From: Topomyia yanbarensis
Taxonomy: Eukaryota; Arthropoda; Insecta; Diptera; Culicidae
DNA: 64,000 nucleotides
Reading direction: 5' to 3'
NCBI RefSeq assembly: GCF_030247195.1
Contig: NC_080671.1
Location: 100,923,845-100,987,844 of the forward strand
Positions within the stretch are counted from its first letter, which is position 1. Each line of letters starts with the position of its first letter. Shown here piece after piece: positions 33,643 to 46,207 of the stretch. The notes under the pieces were generated by a model that searched no databases, was not told the origin of the DNA, and worked only from the letters and a program-made list of their open reading frames with translations. The position numbers and the translations under genes were made by a program.

Positions 33643-35243
33643 TACGTTATTGATGGACCTTAATTAGTCTTCAGGAACCTGGAACGTTCAATTTGTTTTG
33701 GAATTCAAAGTTGTCATTTTGGTTACATATTCCCAAAAAAAAAAATTTTCTGCAGAATACGTAAATATGCGCAATTGGAAATAGTAAAGTAAGACAAGGT
33801 CACATATGCTTTCAAACCCCTTAAACAGAGAGCGACAGAGAAAGAATGCTATTCGTGAATGAGACAGGTAGAATTTTCAAAATTTTCATTTGCATTGATA
33901 TAAATAGTGTGAAGTTTCTTGGCTATGTCGATAGCACAAAAGCCGTGCATTCAGTAGATAATAATGTACTCTCTTTCCAGTCATCCTTATAGCGTGTATC
34001 TTGTTTCGTTCAGAGTTCTCGTTCAGGAAATATGGATAAATGAGTCCTATACAAACCAATACTACGAAAAAGAAATGGTTCAAATTTTCAGGATAAGTAT
34101 TTAATTTGTTGGAAACGCAAGCGCCATTGAAAGTGACACTTGATATAAAACTGCTCTAGATGGATAGGCATGCTTGACATTACAAGTCTAAATTTTCTGC
34201 GAACAAATTTTTCTTCGTGTTCATTTGTTGTTACACAGTAATGTGTATGACAAAAATGTAGATCAAACGTTTCAGTACACAGTACATCCAACGCCTCTCT
34301 ACTAATTGTGACTGCCATTGAAACATCAATTGAATTTTACTTAGTATAGAGCAAAAATGGACCACGATAAATTAGAAGAAACATTGTACTTGTATCCCCC
34401 ATCGAGAATGGGGTCTTTAGGAGACTTATTTTCCCGGATCTAATTCGTGGATATTTTTGGGCTTTGATCCGTTATTCTTCATAATAGTTCATTCCAATGC
34501 AATGAATATATATTTTTTAATAATATCACAAAAAAGATACTCTTACTTTTCACATCACATGTTTGAGCATATGATTCATTTAAAATTCAATTCAGATACG
34601 AAAAGTTTAAATAACGCATGTGGAATGTCTCTTATTAAAATTTTCATCTTCAAACATCCATATTACCCAGTTAAATTAAATATTTTTCTAGAGATCCATG
34701 AATTTCCTTAATTATAGTGTATATAAAAGCTCTGAATAGAACTGAATTAAATTGGAGTTGATTTAGTTTTCGAATTTTGGTCCCCTACCAACTCATAGTT
34801 CAACGTTTCGGAGGGATACACCTTTCATCTTGAGGGTGTGAACATTTGAAAAAAGTTATAGTCTTCTCATAATGCCAACATTTTGTAAATTTTCTCAGGA
34901 CTATAAAATAATTTACTTACCAAGTAGGATGTAATAATAAGCTTTTTTTCATACACTAAAATGCAAAAATCTATTTACAGAGTAACGGCAGAAAAAAGGT
35001 ATTGTCTTCTCAAACCTCCACAATTACATCGCACACATGATTGGACATTAATAAATGTTTCAGGTTATCAGAAGATCTTATCACACAACTTAGAAATGGA
35101 TTGAGAAACAGCATGAAATATGTGAGTCGTATTACCAGGAACACGAAGGAAGGGAGAGAGAATGAGAGAGTGAGTGAGAGTGTGAAAGGGAGAGGGGGCG
35201 TGTGAGAAATGGAAATTGATGTTTAGTGCCGTGACCATATATT
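33643..35243. other. Intronic non-coding sequence
   Basis: No coding signature or paired termini seen. A short GA-rich run (GAGAGAGAATGAGAGAG type) occurs at 35150-35210. Confidence 0.5.
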
Positions 35244-35247
35244 TTAA

Positions 35248-35765
35248 CCCATTCATGCCCATGTTGTTTGTGGACAACAATGTTTTTAAACAGCTATAAC
35301 TTTTGATTGAGGCCAAATTTGCTCACAAAAACAAATAAGGCTAATGAATGTGACTATTGCCTTTCATTTGAGTTATAGCAGTTACATGGATCAGCTCTAG
35401 AGGCGAAGTTATTGCAATTAGTTTAATTGGATTCCGATGGAGCAGTGCTGCCAGGGACAGTTTGCGTTGACATCGAAAAATGATTTCTCATATATCTTAG
35501 TTGTGGTGCAATATTATTGAAAACTGATGAAACTTATCAATTGAGACTGTCTTTGGCTACGTTTTCCAGGCAATTGGACTATTGTAAATATTCTTGGAGA
35601 ATTGTATTGACCATTGGAAGGTAAAAATTGAGTTGCTTCTAGCACTGCAAGAGAAGCACCAATCTTTATGAAAATAGACTTTTCGTGTTTCTTGATCTCA
35701 CCGTTTTAAAGGAAAAATAGTTTTGAAACCCTACATGCACTAGACAAAAGTTGGGCATGAAAGGG
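35248..35765. mobile_element. TTAA-flanked MITE, CCCATTCATGCCC termini, 518 bp
   Basis: The ends CCCATTCATGCCCA and TGGGCATGAAAGGG are inverted, with TTAA outside each (35244-35247, 35766-35769). This is the piggyBac-type target. No coding sequence. Confidence 0.85.
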
Positions 35766-35769
35766 TTAA

Positions 35770-36299
35770 GGTATATTATGCGATATATTGATCCCTTACA
35801 TCCTTATTATAAATAATGTAAGTAGTAATTTTTACGCCATGACCAGTATAAATAACCTAAATCTTGAAAAAGAGCTAAATTTACGCTAGAGTTTTGGGAT
35901 TCAAAAATACAGTTGCTTTCGGTGATGCCGCGAGTATAACTATATGAGAAATCTTTTATCTCACTACTAGGTGAATTACTTGATGATCTCTGTATTAATA
36001 TACCATCAACATATACCTCACGATTGAATGAAACGCCTAATCCAAGGGATAAATATATGAACTCTAGAAAAAATTTCACTATGAACACATTATTTTGTCT
36101 TTGGAATAACCTTATATATTAATTTTGGAGAAATAGCTCATTTATTATAGAGATAATTCACAATTTCAATATCGAATTCCTTGAATCACGTAGATGTGTT
36201 TTCATACCCCGATATTCAAAATCGGTTTAGTTTTGCCCCTAAAACACCAGTAAAGCAATACTCTGTATGAAAAGGTCTCCTTTTTAATTAGTGAAAATT
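35770..36299. other. Intronic non-coding sequence
   Basis: The 93-codon minus-strand frame at 35807-36088 has no recognisable motif or splice context. Nothing else is supported. Confidence 0.45.
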
Positions 36300-36770
36300 A
36301 GTAAGGGAGGAATAAAAATACAAAATGTATAATATCTCCGCCGCTCGTGAACGGATTTTGACAATCTATAGCTTGTTAGAAAGGTATTTTCATAAGCTTT
36401 TTACTTCCACCTAGTTTGTGCGATGTTATTGCTTTGTTTGAAAGTTATTTGCTTAAAACCTGTCTTGTTTTGACAAGATCGCCCATATTTCGGAAAGTAA
36501 GCAACATATCGAAAAACAAAAATAATAGTGTCAAATGGTAACGTTAGGCCTTTCATTTGAAACTAGTTTCGTTAAGATCGGTTCAGCCATTGCTGAGCTA
36601 ATTACATGACATTTTATACATACATACATACACACATACAGACATTGTCTCAATTTGTCGAGCTGAATCGATTGGTATATGAGACTCGGCCCTCCGGGCC
36701 TCGGAAAAAGTTTTCAAAGTTTGAGCGAATCCTATACATTTCTTTTGTAAGAAATGTAAAAAGGAAAATG
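36300..36770 (+). repeat. Interspersed repeat related to the copy A-E family
   Basis: It shares GATCGGTTCAGCCAT, a (CATA)n run, TATGAGACTCGGCCCTCCGG and a terminal hairpin with copy C. The hairpin here is CATTTCTT/AAGAAATG instead of CCTTTCT/AGAAAGG, and is again followed by A-rich sequence. The left limit is uncertain. Confidence 0.6.
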
Positions 36771-37239
36771 ATGAAAAATGGAAATATCAGTTTATTTCTA
36801 GTATGTCAGAATAGGTTTTTAAGATCATTTGAAGATTTTTTGAATCATCAATTATAAAAATAGCCACACGGTGGGATTGAAAATTTCACAAAATAAAAAG
36901 AGTGAAATAGGAGACTATTTATGACGTATATTTGAGTGCTGAATTAATGGCGTAATTAGTACACAAGGCCACGTTCTCAAGTTATGCATTTTTTATGTCA
37001 AGAATTCTGAAATAAAGGTTCGAAACCAGTTTTTTCACGGCCAAGATAATATTATTTCGCAACCACCAACTTTGGAGGTTCAATGTCTTTAAAGAAATTA
37101 TACAACATAATACAATACAGAGCATCTCTTGAAAATAAAACAATTTTGGTAATTATTTCTCTTGGACATAATTACGGAGAATAAACTCAAAACATTATTT
37201 AGAGGCTTGGTATCTTCGGTAAAGTTGTTGATAATTATT

Positions 37240-38577
37240 TTAAAAAATCTGTTTTAATCCACCTAGCGATACAATTGTGCCTTTCCCATTTATCCAAATT
37301 GTGATTTAATGCCTGGTTACATTCAATATAACATTGTAGAAATGTCTATTACATTCTTATCACACTAGATAAGCATATACAAGTGCACGACTATCACGAC
37401 TGTGATAAGCAACATATCGACACTGACATACTTGAAACAAACAAAAATATAATATTTATATAGCTTAATCAGCGTGAGTTCAATGTTGTCTTCATGTTAA
37501 GTTCATGGTGGAGAAGGGAAGGGATATAATTAGTGGGAGGATGCGTCGGGAATCATCTAACATATTTTAGTATACGGGGTGGATTAAGGGAATGCAGGAG
37601 GGAGGTTGGTCTGAGAGAAGGAGGTGGTGGTGAGAGAAGGAGGGGGGGGGGTTGAGAGATAGGAGGTGGAGGAGTAGATGGAGGGTTCAACACCGAACTT
37701 CAAATTATATCTTCTATTTGAGACTACTTTAGTGAAAATTGGTTCAATCATCACCGAAGTGGCTTTAGATCTGATAGTGGATAGTATATTTCAATAATCT
37801 TTAATTCGCCATCAGTGATCTAGGCCTGCGAATTGAAGTAATTTGATGTTCATTTCAGTAGATTGTAAACCTACCTGGTATTAGGATTGTACCGGTTCAT
37901 ATGAGAAATTACTATGTGACCGCAATAACCAACCTGTAACTCCGGAATCAAAAGTCAGAACTGAATGAAATTCAATAGTAGTCACTGGGAGTATTATATC
38001 TTTCATTTGAAATCAAGTTTGTAAAAATCGGTTAAGAGTTTGCTGGAAAATAGGTGTGACATTAGCTCGGGAACTTGAACAGTTCCCCGGGGGCATCAAG
38101 ATTCGTCAAAGGTGACCAATGTGGTCAAAACTACTTTGATTGGTCATTAGTGATCTAGACCCGCAAATCCAAGTCATGTTGAACGTATTTGAATATGTAT
38201 TACATCATTCGGACATCATAGGGTTACCATTTTATACGGGAATTTGCTGTGTGACCGCACTCTTCAATCCGTAACTCCAGAACCGAAAGTCCGATCAACT
38301 AAAAATTCAATAGCGTCTTATGGGAGCGTTATACCGTTAATTTGAAACTAAGTTCGTGAAAATCGGTTCAGCCATCTCTGAGAAAATTGAGTGACATTAT
38401 TTGACACACACATTCATACACACATACATACGCACACACACACACACACACACACAGACACTTTGCGATCTCGACGAACTGAATCGAATGGTATATGACA
38501 CTCGGCCCTCCGGGCCTCGGTTGGAAAATCGATTTTTGGAGTGATTGCATGGCCTTTCTTTCTATGAGAAAGGCAAA
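37240..38577 (+). repeat. Interspersed repeat family, long copy C (about 1.3 kb)
   Basis: It begins AAAAATCTGTTTTAATCCACC and ends GCCTTTCTTTCTATGAGAAAGG. It includes a G/GGA-rich stretch (37490-37690), two diverged internal modules with AAATCGGTTMARM and a CA microsatellite (38401-38458). It also has CTCGGCCCTCCGGGCCTCGG. It appears to be the fullest copy in the window. No protein motif was recognised. Confidence 0.7.
38401..38458. repeat. (CA)n microsatellite in copy C
   Basis: Alternating CA/CATA run with an uninterrupted (CA) core of about ten units, followed by GACACTTTGCGATCTCG. Confidence 0.9.
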
Positions 38578-38670
38578 ACAACTTTTTTAAAGACACAAAC
38601 ATCTTCAAATGCTCATAAAAACTGATCCTTACATACTAGAAACAAACGAAAAACGCCATTTTTCATCGTC

Positions 38671-39150
38671 TTGCCTTTCTCATATAGAAAGGTTATGCAA
38701 TCGCTCTAAAAGTCTTCAACCTAATCCCGGCCCGGAGGGCCGAATGTCATATGCCATTCGACTCAGTTCATCGAGATCGGAAAATGTCTCTGTGTATGTA
38801 TGTGTGCATGTGGAAAAAAATGTCACCTCTGTTTCTCAGAGATGGATGGACCGATTTGCACAAACTTAGTCTCAAATGAAAGGTTCCCATCGGCTGCAAT
38901 TGAATTTTTTGGTGATTGGATTTTTGGCTCCGGAATTACGGGTTGAAGAGTGCGACCACACAGCAAATTCCCATATAAACTGAAATGAAAAAATCTCAAA
39001 GGGGGGAGTAAGGAAAAATTTCAAAATCGAATTTGTATTTTGGATACCAAATGATCTTAACATGCATGAAACGTTGAGATTTGATGCAACTTCGAAAAAA
39101 TTTTTTTGGCGAAAATTGACTTTTTTGACTTCGGCACATTTTTGACTTTC
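38671..39150 (-). repeat. Interspersed repeat family, inverted copy E
   Basis: It starts on the plus strand with GCCTTTCTCATATAGAAAGG, then CGGCCCGGAGGGCCGAA, so it is in reverse orientation and tail-to-tail with copy C. The end at about 39150 runs into the start of copy D. Confidence 0.65.
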
Positions 39151-39162
39151 TCATATAGAAAG

Positions 39163-39980
39163 TAGGGTGACAACAAAACGACCATTTTTGAAATCACTAA
39201 TCTACACCCCCTAGCGTCGTTCCAAATCATGAAAAAATGACACTGTCCAAATTTGAGCGAAATCGGTTAACCCTAACCCCTCCCCCAAAGAGCTTGAAGT
39301 TTGTATGGGATTTTTGGCCAAAATGTATGGGGAAACACTCACACTTCACAAAATCGCCGCTAGAGGTCGCTGTAAACTTCCGATCACTGACCTAGGAAGG
39401 AGTTAAGCTTTTGAAGATATGCTGAACAAGTTTGTCGAAGACTGCAAGACAATCCAACCAACCGTTAAAGAGTTATTAACGTTTAAAGTTGGATACTGCT
39501 GCTTAACATTCGCAAAGGGCGTACTCCGCTTATCTCATGTATGTGAACCACGAGTGAAGGTGGGACAAAGTTAGGAAAAACTCATATATCTCTGAAACGA
39601 TAAGAGATAGAAAGTTATGATGTTCCACAAAGTTGTAGAGGAATAAAAGGACTTTTTGGTTTCACTAGAAAGTTTCAGGATTGCTCCGCAAGGTGGCGGT
39701 AGTGAGCCAAGCAATTTAAAGGGAATACTCTTATCTGTACAACGGTAAGAGATGGAGCATTTGAATGTTCTACAAAGTTGTAGAGTAGCAAAAAATATTT
39801 TCTTTTCTCATTTGAAAAATGCAGAATTCTACCACATGGTGGCACCAGTGATCAAAATTAATTCAAGGTAATACTCCTATCCATACAATGGTAAGAGCTA
39901 GTGCAATCTGATGTTCTGCGGAGTTATACAGTATTTCAAAAGCTTTCGTGTCTCGTTATTAAAATTGGAATAAGGACGCA
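39163..39980 (+). repeat. Left TIR of the 13.6-kb hAT-like element
   Basis: Besides the terminus it contains three spaced, related modules starting at 39601, 39746 and 39892 (TAAGAGATAG..., then TGATGTTCC and CAAAGTTGTAGAG). Spacing is 145-146 bp. Confidence 0.8.
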
Positions 39981-40052
39981 TATATACTGTGTGTATGAAG
40001 CTTAAGGGTCATACATACCTTTTTTTTTTTTTTCAATTCGTTTATTTGATAA

Positions 40053-40080
40053 GGCAGGTTTGCGTTAGCTTAAAGGTGCC
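40053..40080 (-). promoter_or_regulatory. 3' hairpin and tail signal of the I-type element
   Basis: On the element strand GGCA and TGCC pair around a loop with TTAAGCTAACGC. The 15-mer TCAAATAAACGAATT (40035-40049) follows, then the A tail. The same loop core and 15-mer end the Gag-only element. The stem is short (4 bp), so the fold is tentative. Confidence 0.45.
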
Positions 40081-40880
40081 AATTTTGTTTTGTTTTACAT
40101 TTTAAATTACTTAAAACTAGGGGATTACATATTGATTTTTGAAATTAAACTAAGGCTAATTTATAGCTATACATATACACAAGGGGGTAGTATAATTTTC
40201 GTAAGATTAGAGGGGTCATTTAGTTTTTATGGCAATACGGTTTGACATTTTTAGCAATGAGATTATTGGAGCAAATAATGTTTAACTAAGGGGGAAAATT
40301 TTTACGACTATCTTAAAAGTAGAAATAATTAGAGGGCGTGATTAAATTTTGTAAAGATTCGGAGACATTAATTAGAGTTATTTTATGTGGTAGTAGAGTT
40401 GGGCATTTTCAACGAGATCATATAATATAATAGTTAAAACTAGAAAAGGCAAGAAGAGCTAAATGCTTCATGAAGATATTTGGGGGGGGGGAAGGGGTTT
40501 TACTTCTGTGTATAAGAGTCAGGGGAAGTAGGGTGGACAAACATGGCAGGGGGAGAACATTATTTCAGTTTCAGACTTCGGGAGATCAACGGATGGATTA
40601 CAGAATCAGGGTGGTCTTCATCAGGAAGAATCATGTACTGGGACGCCGGGTGGTCGTTCTCGAGATGGCAGGGGTTTCTCCAGACGATTTCGTAGTGCGG
40701 CTCAGATGTTGATCGGCTACATTTCGAGTTGTGCGTGTGATGTTCGTGCTTTAGGTCCCGTGTTTGTTGGCTCATTCGACAGGGATGTTTTGTGTCGCCT
40801 TGGAGTCGCATCAAACCATCGTGGGTGTATGGTACAGGTGGAAGAGAGCGCTTCTGAGAATGATAAGGAAAAAGGGGCAG

Positions 40881-43800
40881 TTAAAGTTGGATATTGATGG
40901 TTTTTATGAAGGTGTATATAAGGGACATATAGAGGACATCGCGGCTTGCCAACACATCTCGAACCGGGACGTTGGGTGGTCTTCCTCGGGCCCGGAGGGT
41001 GTCCATAAGCCGAGACCTGGCGGAACTGTACTCGGTGCACGCCCAGACTATGTGCTCTATATCGTGATAACCGTCGCCACAAGCGCAGATACCACTCTCC
41101 ACGAGCCCAATACGTCGGAGATGTGCATCCAGCGTGTAATGGTTCGCCATGAGTCGGGACATCACACGAATGAAGTCACGACCCACATCCATCCCCTTGA
41201 ACCAAGGTTTCGTCGATACCTTAGGGACTATCGAATGTAGCCACCTTCCTAGCTCCCCATTGCTCCACGAGGTTTGCCAACTTTCGAGGGTTCTCTGATG
41301 AGTAATACTGAAAAATTCGTGGAAGCAAATTGGTCTTTCAAAAACGTCACCTTCAATGGCACCCACCTTAGCTAAGGAGTCCGCCTTCTCATTGCCCGGA
41401 ATGGAGCAATGAGAAGGGACCCACACCAAGGTAATCTGGAAAGATTTGTCAGATAAAGCACTCAGTAGCTCCCGTATTTTCCCCAAAAAATACGAGGAAT
41501 GCTTTCCATGTTTCATCGAGCGAATAGCGTCAATAGAACTCAGACTATCCGAGACGATGAAGAAATGGTCTGCGGGTAATGTGTCAATGACTCCAAGGGT
41601 ATACTGAATAGCAGCTAGTTCTGCGGCGTAAACTGAAGCAGGGTCACTGAGTTTGTAGGAGGCGGTGAACTTTTGATTGAAAATACCGAAGCCAGTGGAC
41701 CCTTCGAGGTTTGATCCGTCAGTATAAAACATCTTAGAACAGTCGACTTCTCGGAATTTATTATAAAAAATATTTGGAACCACTTGTGGGCGTATATGGT
41801 CCGGAATTCCAATAATCTCGTCTTTCATGGATGTGTCGAAGAAAACAGTAGATTCAGAAGTATTTATGAAATGCACACGGTTGGGATTGTAAGAAGAAGG
41901 ATTAATATTTTGCGCCATGTAGTCAAAGTACAGGGACATAAAACGGGTCTGAGAATTGAGCTCAACAAGCCTTTCGAAATTTTCAATCACCAACGGGTTC
42001 AAGATATCGCATCGAATGAGCAATCGATATGAGAGTTCCCAAAATCGATTTTTCAGCGGGAGAACGCCCGACAGGACTTCGAGACTCATCGTATGGGTCG
42101 ACTGCATGCACCCTAAGGCGATACGCAAACAACGATACTGAATTCTTTCGAGTTTGATGAAATGTATGTTCGCGGCGGATCGAAAGCAGAAGCATCCGTA
42201 TTCCAGTACCGACAGTATCGTTGTTTGATACAACCTAATTAGGTCTCCTGGGTGGGCACCCCACCACGTTCCGGTTATTGTACGAAGAAAGTTGATCCTT
42301 TGCTGGCATTTCTGTTTCAGATACCGAATATGGCATCCCCAAGTACCTTTCGAGTCGAACCAGACCCCTAGATATTTTACTGTGAAGACCTGAGCTATAG
42401 TTTGACCCATTAATAGAAGCTGTAGTTGTGCTGGTTCACGCTTCCTAGAAAATACAACTAGCTCAGTTTTCTCCGTGGAGAATTCGATACCCAGCTTAAT
42501 AGCCCATGCAGACAAATTGTCCAAGGTATTCTGTAATGGTCCTTGTAGATCGACAGCTTTGGGTCCCGTAACAGACACCACGCCATCGTCTGCAAGTTGT
42601 CTTAACGTGCAGGAATTGTCAAGACATTCATCAATGTCGTTGACGTAGAAATTGTATAACAGGGGGCTTAGACATGAGCCCTGGGGAAGGCCCATGTAGC
42701 TAAATCGTGATGTCGATAAGTCACCATGCGAAAAATGCATGTGCTTTTCCGACAACAAGTTTAGTAAAAAGTTGTTTAAAGTCGCTGAAAGACCATGCTG
42801 GTGCAGCTTCTCTGAAAGAATGTTGATAGAAACTGAATCAAAAGCCCCCTTTATATCTAGGAACACTGATGCCATCTGCTCTTTACTAGCATAGGCCATT
42901 TGAATTTCGGTTGAGAGCAACGCAAGACAATCATTCGTCCCTTTGCCTTTGCGAAAGCCAAATTGTGTATCTGACAGTAAGCCATTTGCTTCGACCCAAT
43001 TGTCGAGGCGGGATAAGATCATTTTCTCGAACAACTTCCGGATACAAGATAGCATTGCGATCGGTCGATACGAATTGTGGTCGGAGGCTGGTTTTCCTGG
43101 TTTTTGGATGGCGATGACCTTCACTTGCCTCCAATCGTGTGGGACAATGTTAGCCTCAAGAAACTTATTAAATAAGTTCAACAAGCGTCTCTTGGCAGAG
43201 TCTGGCAGATTCTTCAACAAGTTGAATTTGATTCTGTCTGGCCCTGGAGCTTTATTGTTACACGACAAGAGAGCAAGTGAGAACTCCACCATCGAAAAAG
43301 GTGTTTCGTTCGCGTTATCGTGACGGGACGCGGCGCGGTAGATCTTCTGTGCCGGGGCGGAATCCGGACAAACCTTCTTGGCGAAATCGAATATCCAACG
43401 GTTTGAATATTCTCATTAGTACTGTTTCGATTTCGCATACGTCGGGCTGTTCCCCAAAGAGTGCTCATCGATGTTTCTCTCGTTAATCCGTCGACGAACC
43501 GGCGCCAATAACCGCGTTTTTTGGCTTTCATCAAACTCTTCATTCGCTTGTCTAACGTCGCGTACTGTCGAAAACTAGTGGGTAACCCGTCGTTCCGGAA
43601 GGTCTTAAACGCGGCGGCCTTCTCTGCGTACACGTCTGAGCACTCTTTATCCCACCAGGGATTGGGAGAACGTTTTTGTATGTTCGCGCCGGGTACTGGC
43701 TTAGTCTGAGCTTGATTCGCGCTGTCGAGAATCAAGCCAGCCAAAAAGCTGTACTCTTCCTCCGGAGGAAGTTCTTGAGTAGATTCGATGTTGTCGGATA

Positions 43801-44571
43801 TCGCGGCAGCATAGCTCTTCCAATCGATATTTCGTGTGAGGTCATACGAAATATTGATTGTTTCCAATGGCCTTGAGCCGTTATTGATTGAGATTATGAT
43901 CGGCAGATGGTCGCTACCGTGGGGATCAGGGATTACCTTCCACGCGCATTCTAACTTTAGCGAGGTCGAGCAAAGAGATAAATCTAATGCGCTTGGGCGC
44001 GCTGGTGGGGAGGAATCCGTGTCATTTCACCCGTGTTTAAAATTGTCATGTTGAAGTTGTCGCAAATATTGTGAATTAAAGAGGAACGGTTATCATCATA
44101 AAGGCAACCCCATTCCGTACCGTGAGAGTTAAAGTCGCCTAAAACTAGTCGCGGTGCAGGCAGGGATTCTATGATGTCATGTAGCCGGCGATGCCCAATC
44201 GCGGTGTTGGGGGGAATATATATGGAAGCTATGCAAAGATCTTTGCCTTTGGTTGTTACTTGACAAGCGACAACTTCAATACCTGTTATCGAGGGAAGGT
44301 TAATTCTGTAGAAGGAATAGCGCTTTTTGATCCCCAAAAGCACTCCTCCATAGGGGGTGTCTCGATCCAGGCGAATAATATTAAAGTCGTGGAAGTTGAG
44401 ATCTATGTCGGAAGTTAACCAAGTTTCACATAATGCAAATGCATCGCAACTCAAATTATTTATTAAAATTTTGAAGGAATCGATTTTCGGGATGATACTT
44501 CTGCAATTCCACTGTAGAACAGTGATCAAATCCGTGACCTCGTTCGATGAGTTAGCCATCGAAGGATACAA
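40881..44571 (-). pseudogene. ORF2 polyprotein of the I-type element: endonuclease, RT, RNase H
   Basis: Three frames hold consecutive parts. At 44571-43984 is the apurinic-type endonuclease, with VLQWNCRSI, ALCETWL (catalytic Glu) and VLGDFNSHGTEWG. The next frame carries PDPHGSDHLPI (SDH motif, upstream of 43867) and runs to about 43400. The last (to 40881) has RT blocks LSCNNKAPGPDRI, VFLDIKGAFDSV (motif A), LPQGSCLSPLLYN (motif B) and LRQLADDGVV (motif C, LADD). RNase H follows (FYTDGSNLEG, YAAELAAIQ, IVSDSLSSIDA, VWVPSHCSIPGNEKAD). A Cys/His cluster near the end (CACGDGYHDIEHIVWAC) is typical. The frameshifts lie near 44010 and 43400; catalytic residues are otherwise present. ORF2 starts 20 bp inside the end of ORF1. 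Confidence 0.9.
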
Positions 44572-45877
44572 TCGCTGAAAGGAGGGGCCATTTAGCAGTC
44601 AACTGCTTCAAAAATGTTCTTACTGTAGGGAGAAAAGCTAACATAAGACTTTTAATAGGATCAGTTATATTGAAAGTTTTTATTATCCAGTCCACAATGT
44701 CCGAGAGTTTGATAATTCCAGTGCCGCGATTATTCTCGAACTGAAACAGAGGAACACTTGGGATTTTTGATGTTCCGGGAAGTGCTGGGAACTCCTTCTC
44801 TGAGTTTAATCCTCCGAGACCAGGAGCTAATTGCTTCGGTTTGGTTGCAACACTTCCAATAGATGTGACTTTCTGAGTCCCGTCAAGGGATACCTTCTGG
44901 CCTTTACAACGAACTTTAGGAGAGGAAATGTTCCTCCTCTTCCTATAACTTCTAGGCGCCCTAGTAGATGTTCCCTCTTGTGGGTCATCAGCCTCGCCCT
45001 CGTTAGGAGGCAAGTGAGCATAGATGTTTGTTGAGGTTGGTGGTGTAGCTTTCTTTAGCATTTCTGCAAAAGAACGTTCGGATCGTCCAGCAAGGGAACG
45101 TTTTAGTTTATCCCCGCGTAGTTTGTACGCGGGACATGCCGAGATATCATGCAGATTCTCTGCACAGTAAGGACACTTCTCAGCATTCTTATTGCACGAA
45201 TCATCTAGATGATTCTCCCCGCATTTTCCACAGCGGGCCTTATTGCTACAATGGGTGGCTGTGTGACCCAATTGTTTACACTTTGTGCAATTCATGACCC
45301 GCGGCACAAACAGACGCACAGGCAGACGAACCTTGTGCAAGAGGACGTAATTTGGCAAAGCGGTACCAGCGAAGGTCAACCGATAAGAGTTTGATTGGGG
45401 GTACGTTTTTGAACCATCCCCCGCAACTACTACTGAGTGCAAACGCTTGCACTCGAGTATTTTCACTGGCTGAAGTAAGCGGTCTCTGAAACGGCCAACC
45501 CCGTACTGCAGCAGATCCTCGCATGTCAAACTGTCATCGGTGACAACGCCTTCAGACTGTACTTTCACAGCTGGAATATACACGTGATAGTCCTTCGTAA
45601 AGTGCTCGCAGCAAGCAATATCGTTTGCCTGCTTTGAGTTAGTCAGCACGACCCTCAGCCTGTCTGAGCGGACCTTTTTTATTTCGATCACAGCCGAGAA
45701 CCGTTCCGTTAGGTCTTTTGAAATCTGTAATAGATTCAGCGATTTTGTTTTGGGCCGAAAGAAGACCACAAAGGGACCGGTCGAGAGCTCTGGATATTGT
45801 TTGGGTCGGGGGAGAGCCTTAGGAGTCGACTCGATCTCCATTTGGCCATCCGGGGAGGAAGCCATCGACACCGTCAA
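44552..45877 (-). CDS. ORF1 (nucleic-acid-binding Gag-like protein) of the I-type element
   Basis: The 441-residue frame is intact. Residues 30-180 form the conserved N-terminal region (FVVFFRPKTKSLNLLQISKDL). Around residues 195-255 are three zinc knuckles: CTKCKQLGHTATHC, CGKCGENHLDDSC and CPYCAENLHDISAC. A basic, Ser-rich linker (RSYRKRRNISS) follows. The C-terminal part has GIIKLSDIVDWIIKTF. ORF1 proteins of this class coat the element RNA and take it to target DNA. The start is the first ATG of the frame; 5' leader about 320 nt. It overlaps ORF2 by 20 bp. Confidence 0.9.
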   Translation of the reverse strand: MTVSMASSPDGQMEIESTPKALPRPKQYPELSTGPFVVFFRPKTKSLNLLQISKDLTERFSAVIEIKKVRSDRLRVVLTNSKQANDIACCEHFTKDYHVYIPAVKVQSEGVVTDDSLTCEDLLQYGVGRFRDRLLQPVKILECKRLHSVVVAGDGSKTYPQSNSYRLTFAGTALPNYVLLHKVRLPVRLFVPRVMNCTKCKQLGHTATHCSNKARCGKCGENHLDDSCNKNAEKCPYCAENLHDISACPAYKLRGDKLKRSLAGRSERSFAEMLKKATPPTSTNIYAHLPPNEGEADDPQEGTSTRAPRSYRKRRNISSPKVRCKGQKVSLDGTQKVTSIGSVATKPKQLAPGLGGLNSEKEFPALPGTSKIPSVPLFQFENNRGTGIIKLSDIVDWIIKTFNITDPIKSLMLAFLPTVRTFLKQLTAKWPLLSAIVSFDG

Positions 45878-46207
45878 CGCACGGGGTCAGCACCCGCGCA
45901 GACGGGAAAAAGCCGTAAATGTATCAAAAAGGTAGATTTCACTTATCTGTATACTCGTTTCCCACGACGCACCAGTCCAGCTTAAATAGCTGGTTATTGT
46001 TCAATCCTCGCTTTACGAACAAAAGGTTGAGGAATGTGGCCTAACGGTTAACACACGCACAAAAGAAAATAAAAGTCCAAACCGAAGAGGCAGAGAATGG
46101 CAAAATAACCTTGAACGCGGATTACTGCACTGTTCTTTTTCCAACAGACCGAAAACAAAACACTTCTATCTCGATCGAGCGATGCGTAGAGACTGTATAC
46201 ATACCTT

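Larger units (their letters stand above)
40021..46196 (-). mobile_element. I-type non-LTR retrotransposon, full length (6.2 kb), frame-shifted
   Basis: The element lies on the minus strand: 5' end at 46196, 3' T-run (A tail on its own strand) at 40021-40033. Flanks share ATACATACCTT (40011-40021 and 46197-46207), an 11-bp TSD. It encodes ORF1 with three zinc knuckles and ORF2 with endonuclease, reverse transcriptase and RNase H. EN, RT and RNase H in one ORF2 with multi-knuckle ORF1 is the layout of the I superclade (I, Loner, Outcast or relatives). It is full length but ORF2 carries two frameshifts, so this copy is probably dead. It sits inside the 13.6-kb hAT-like element. Confidence 0.9.

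Noticed and set aside
42911..43323. Plus-strand frames across the retrotransposon ORF2 region
   Set aside because: All are antisense shadows of the RT/RNase H coding strand.
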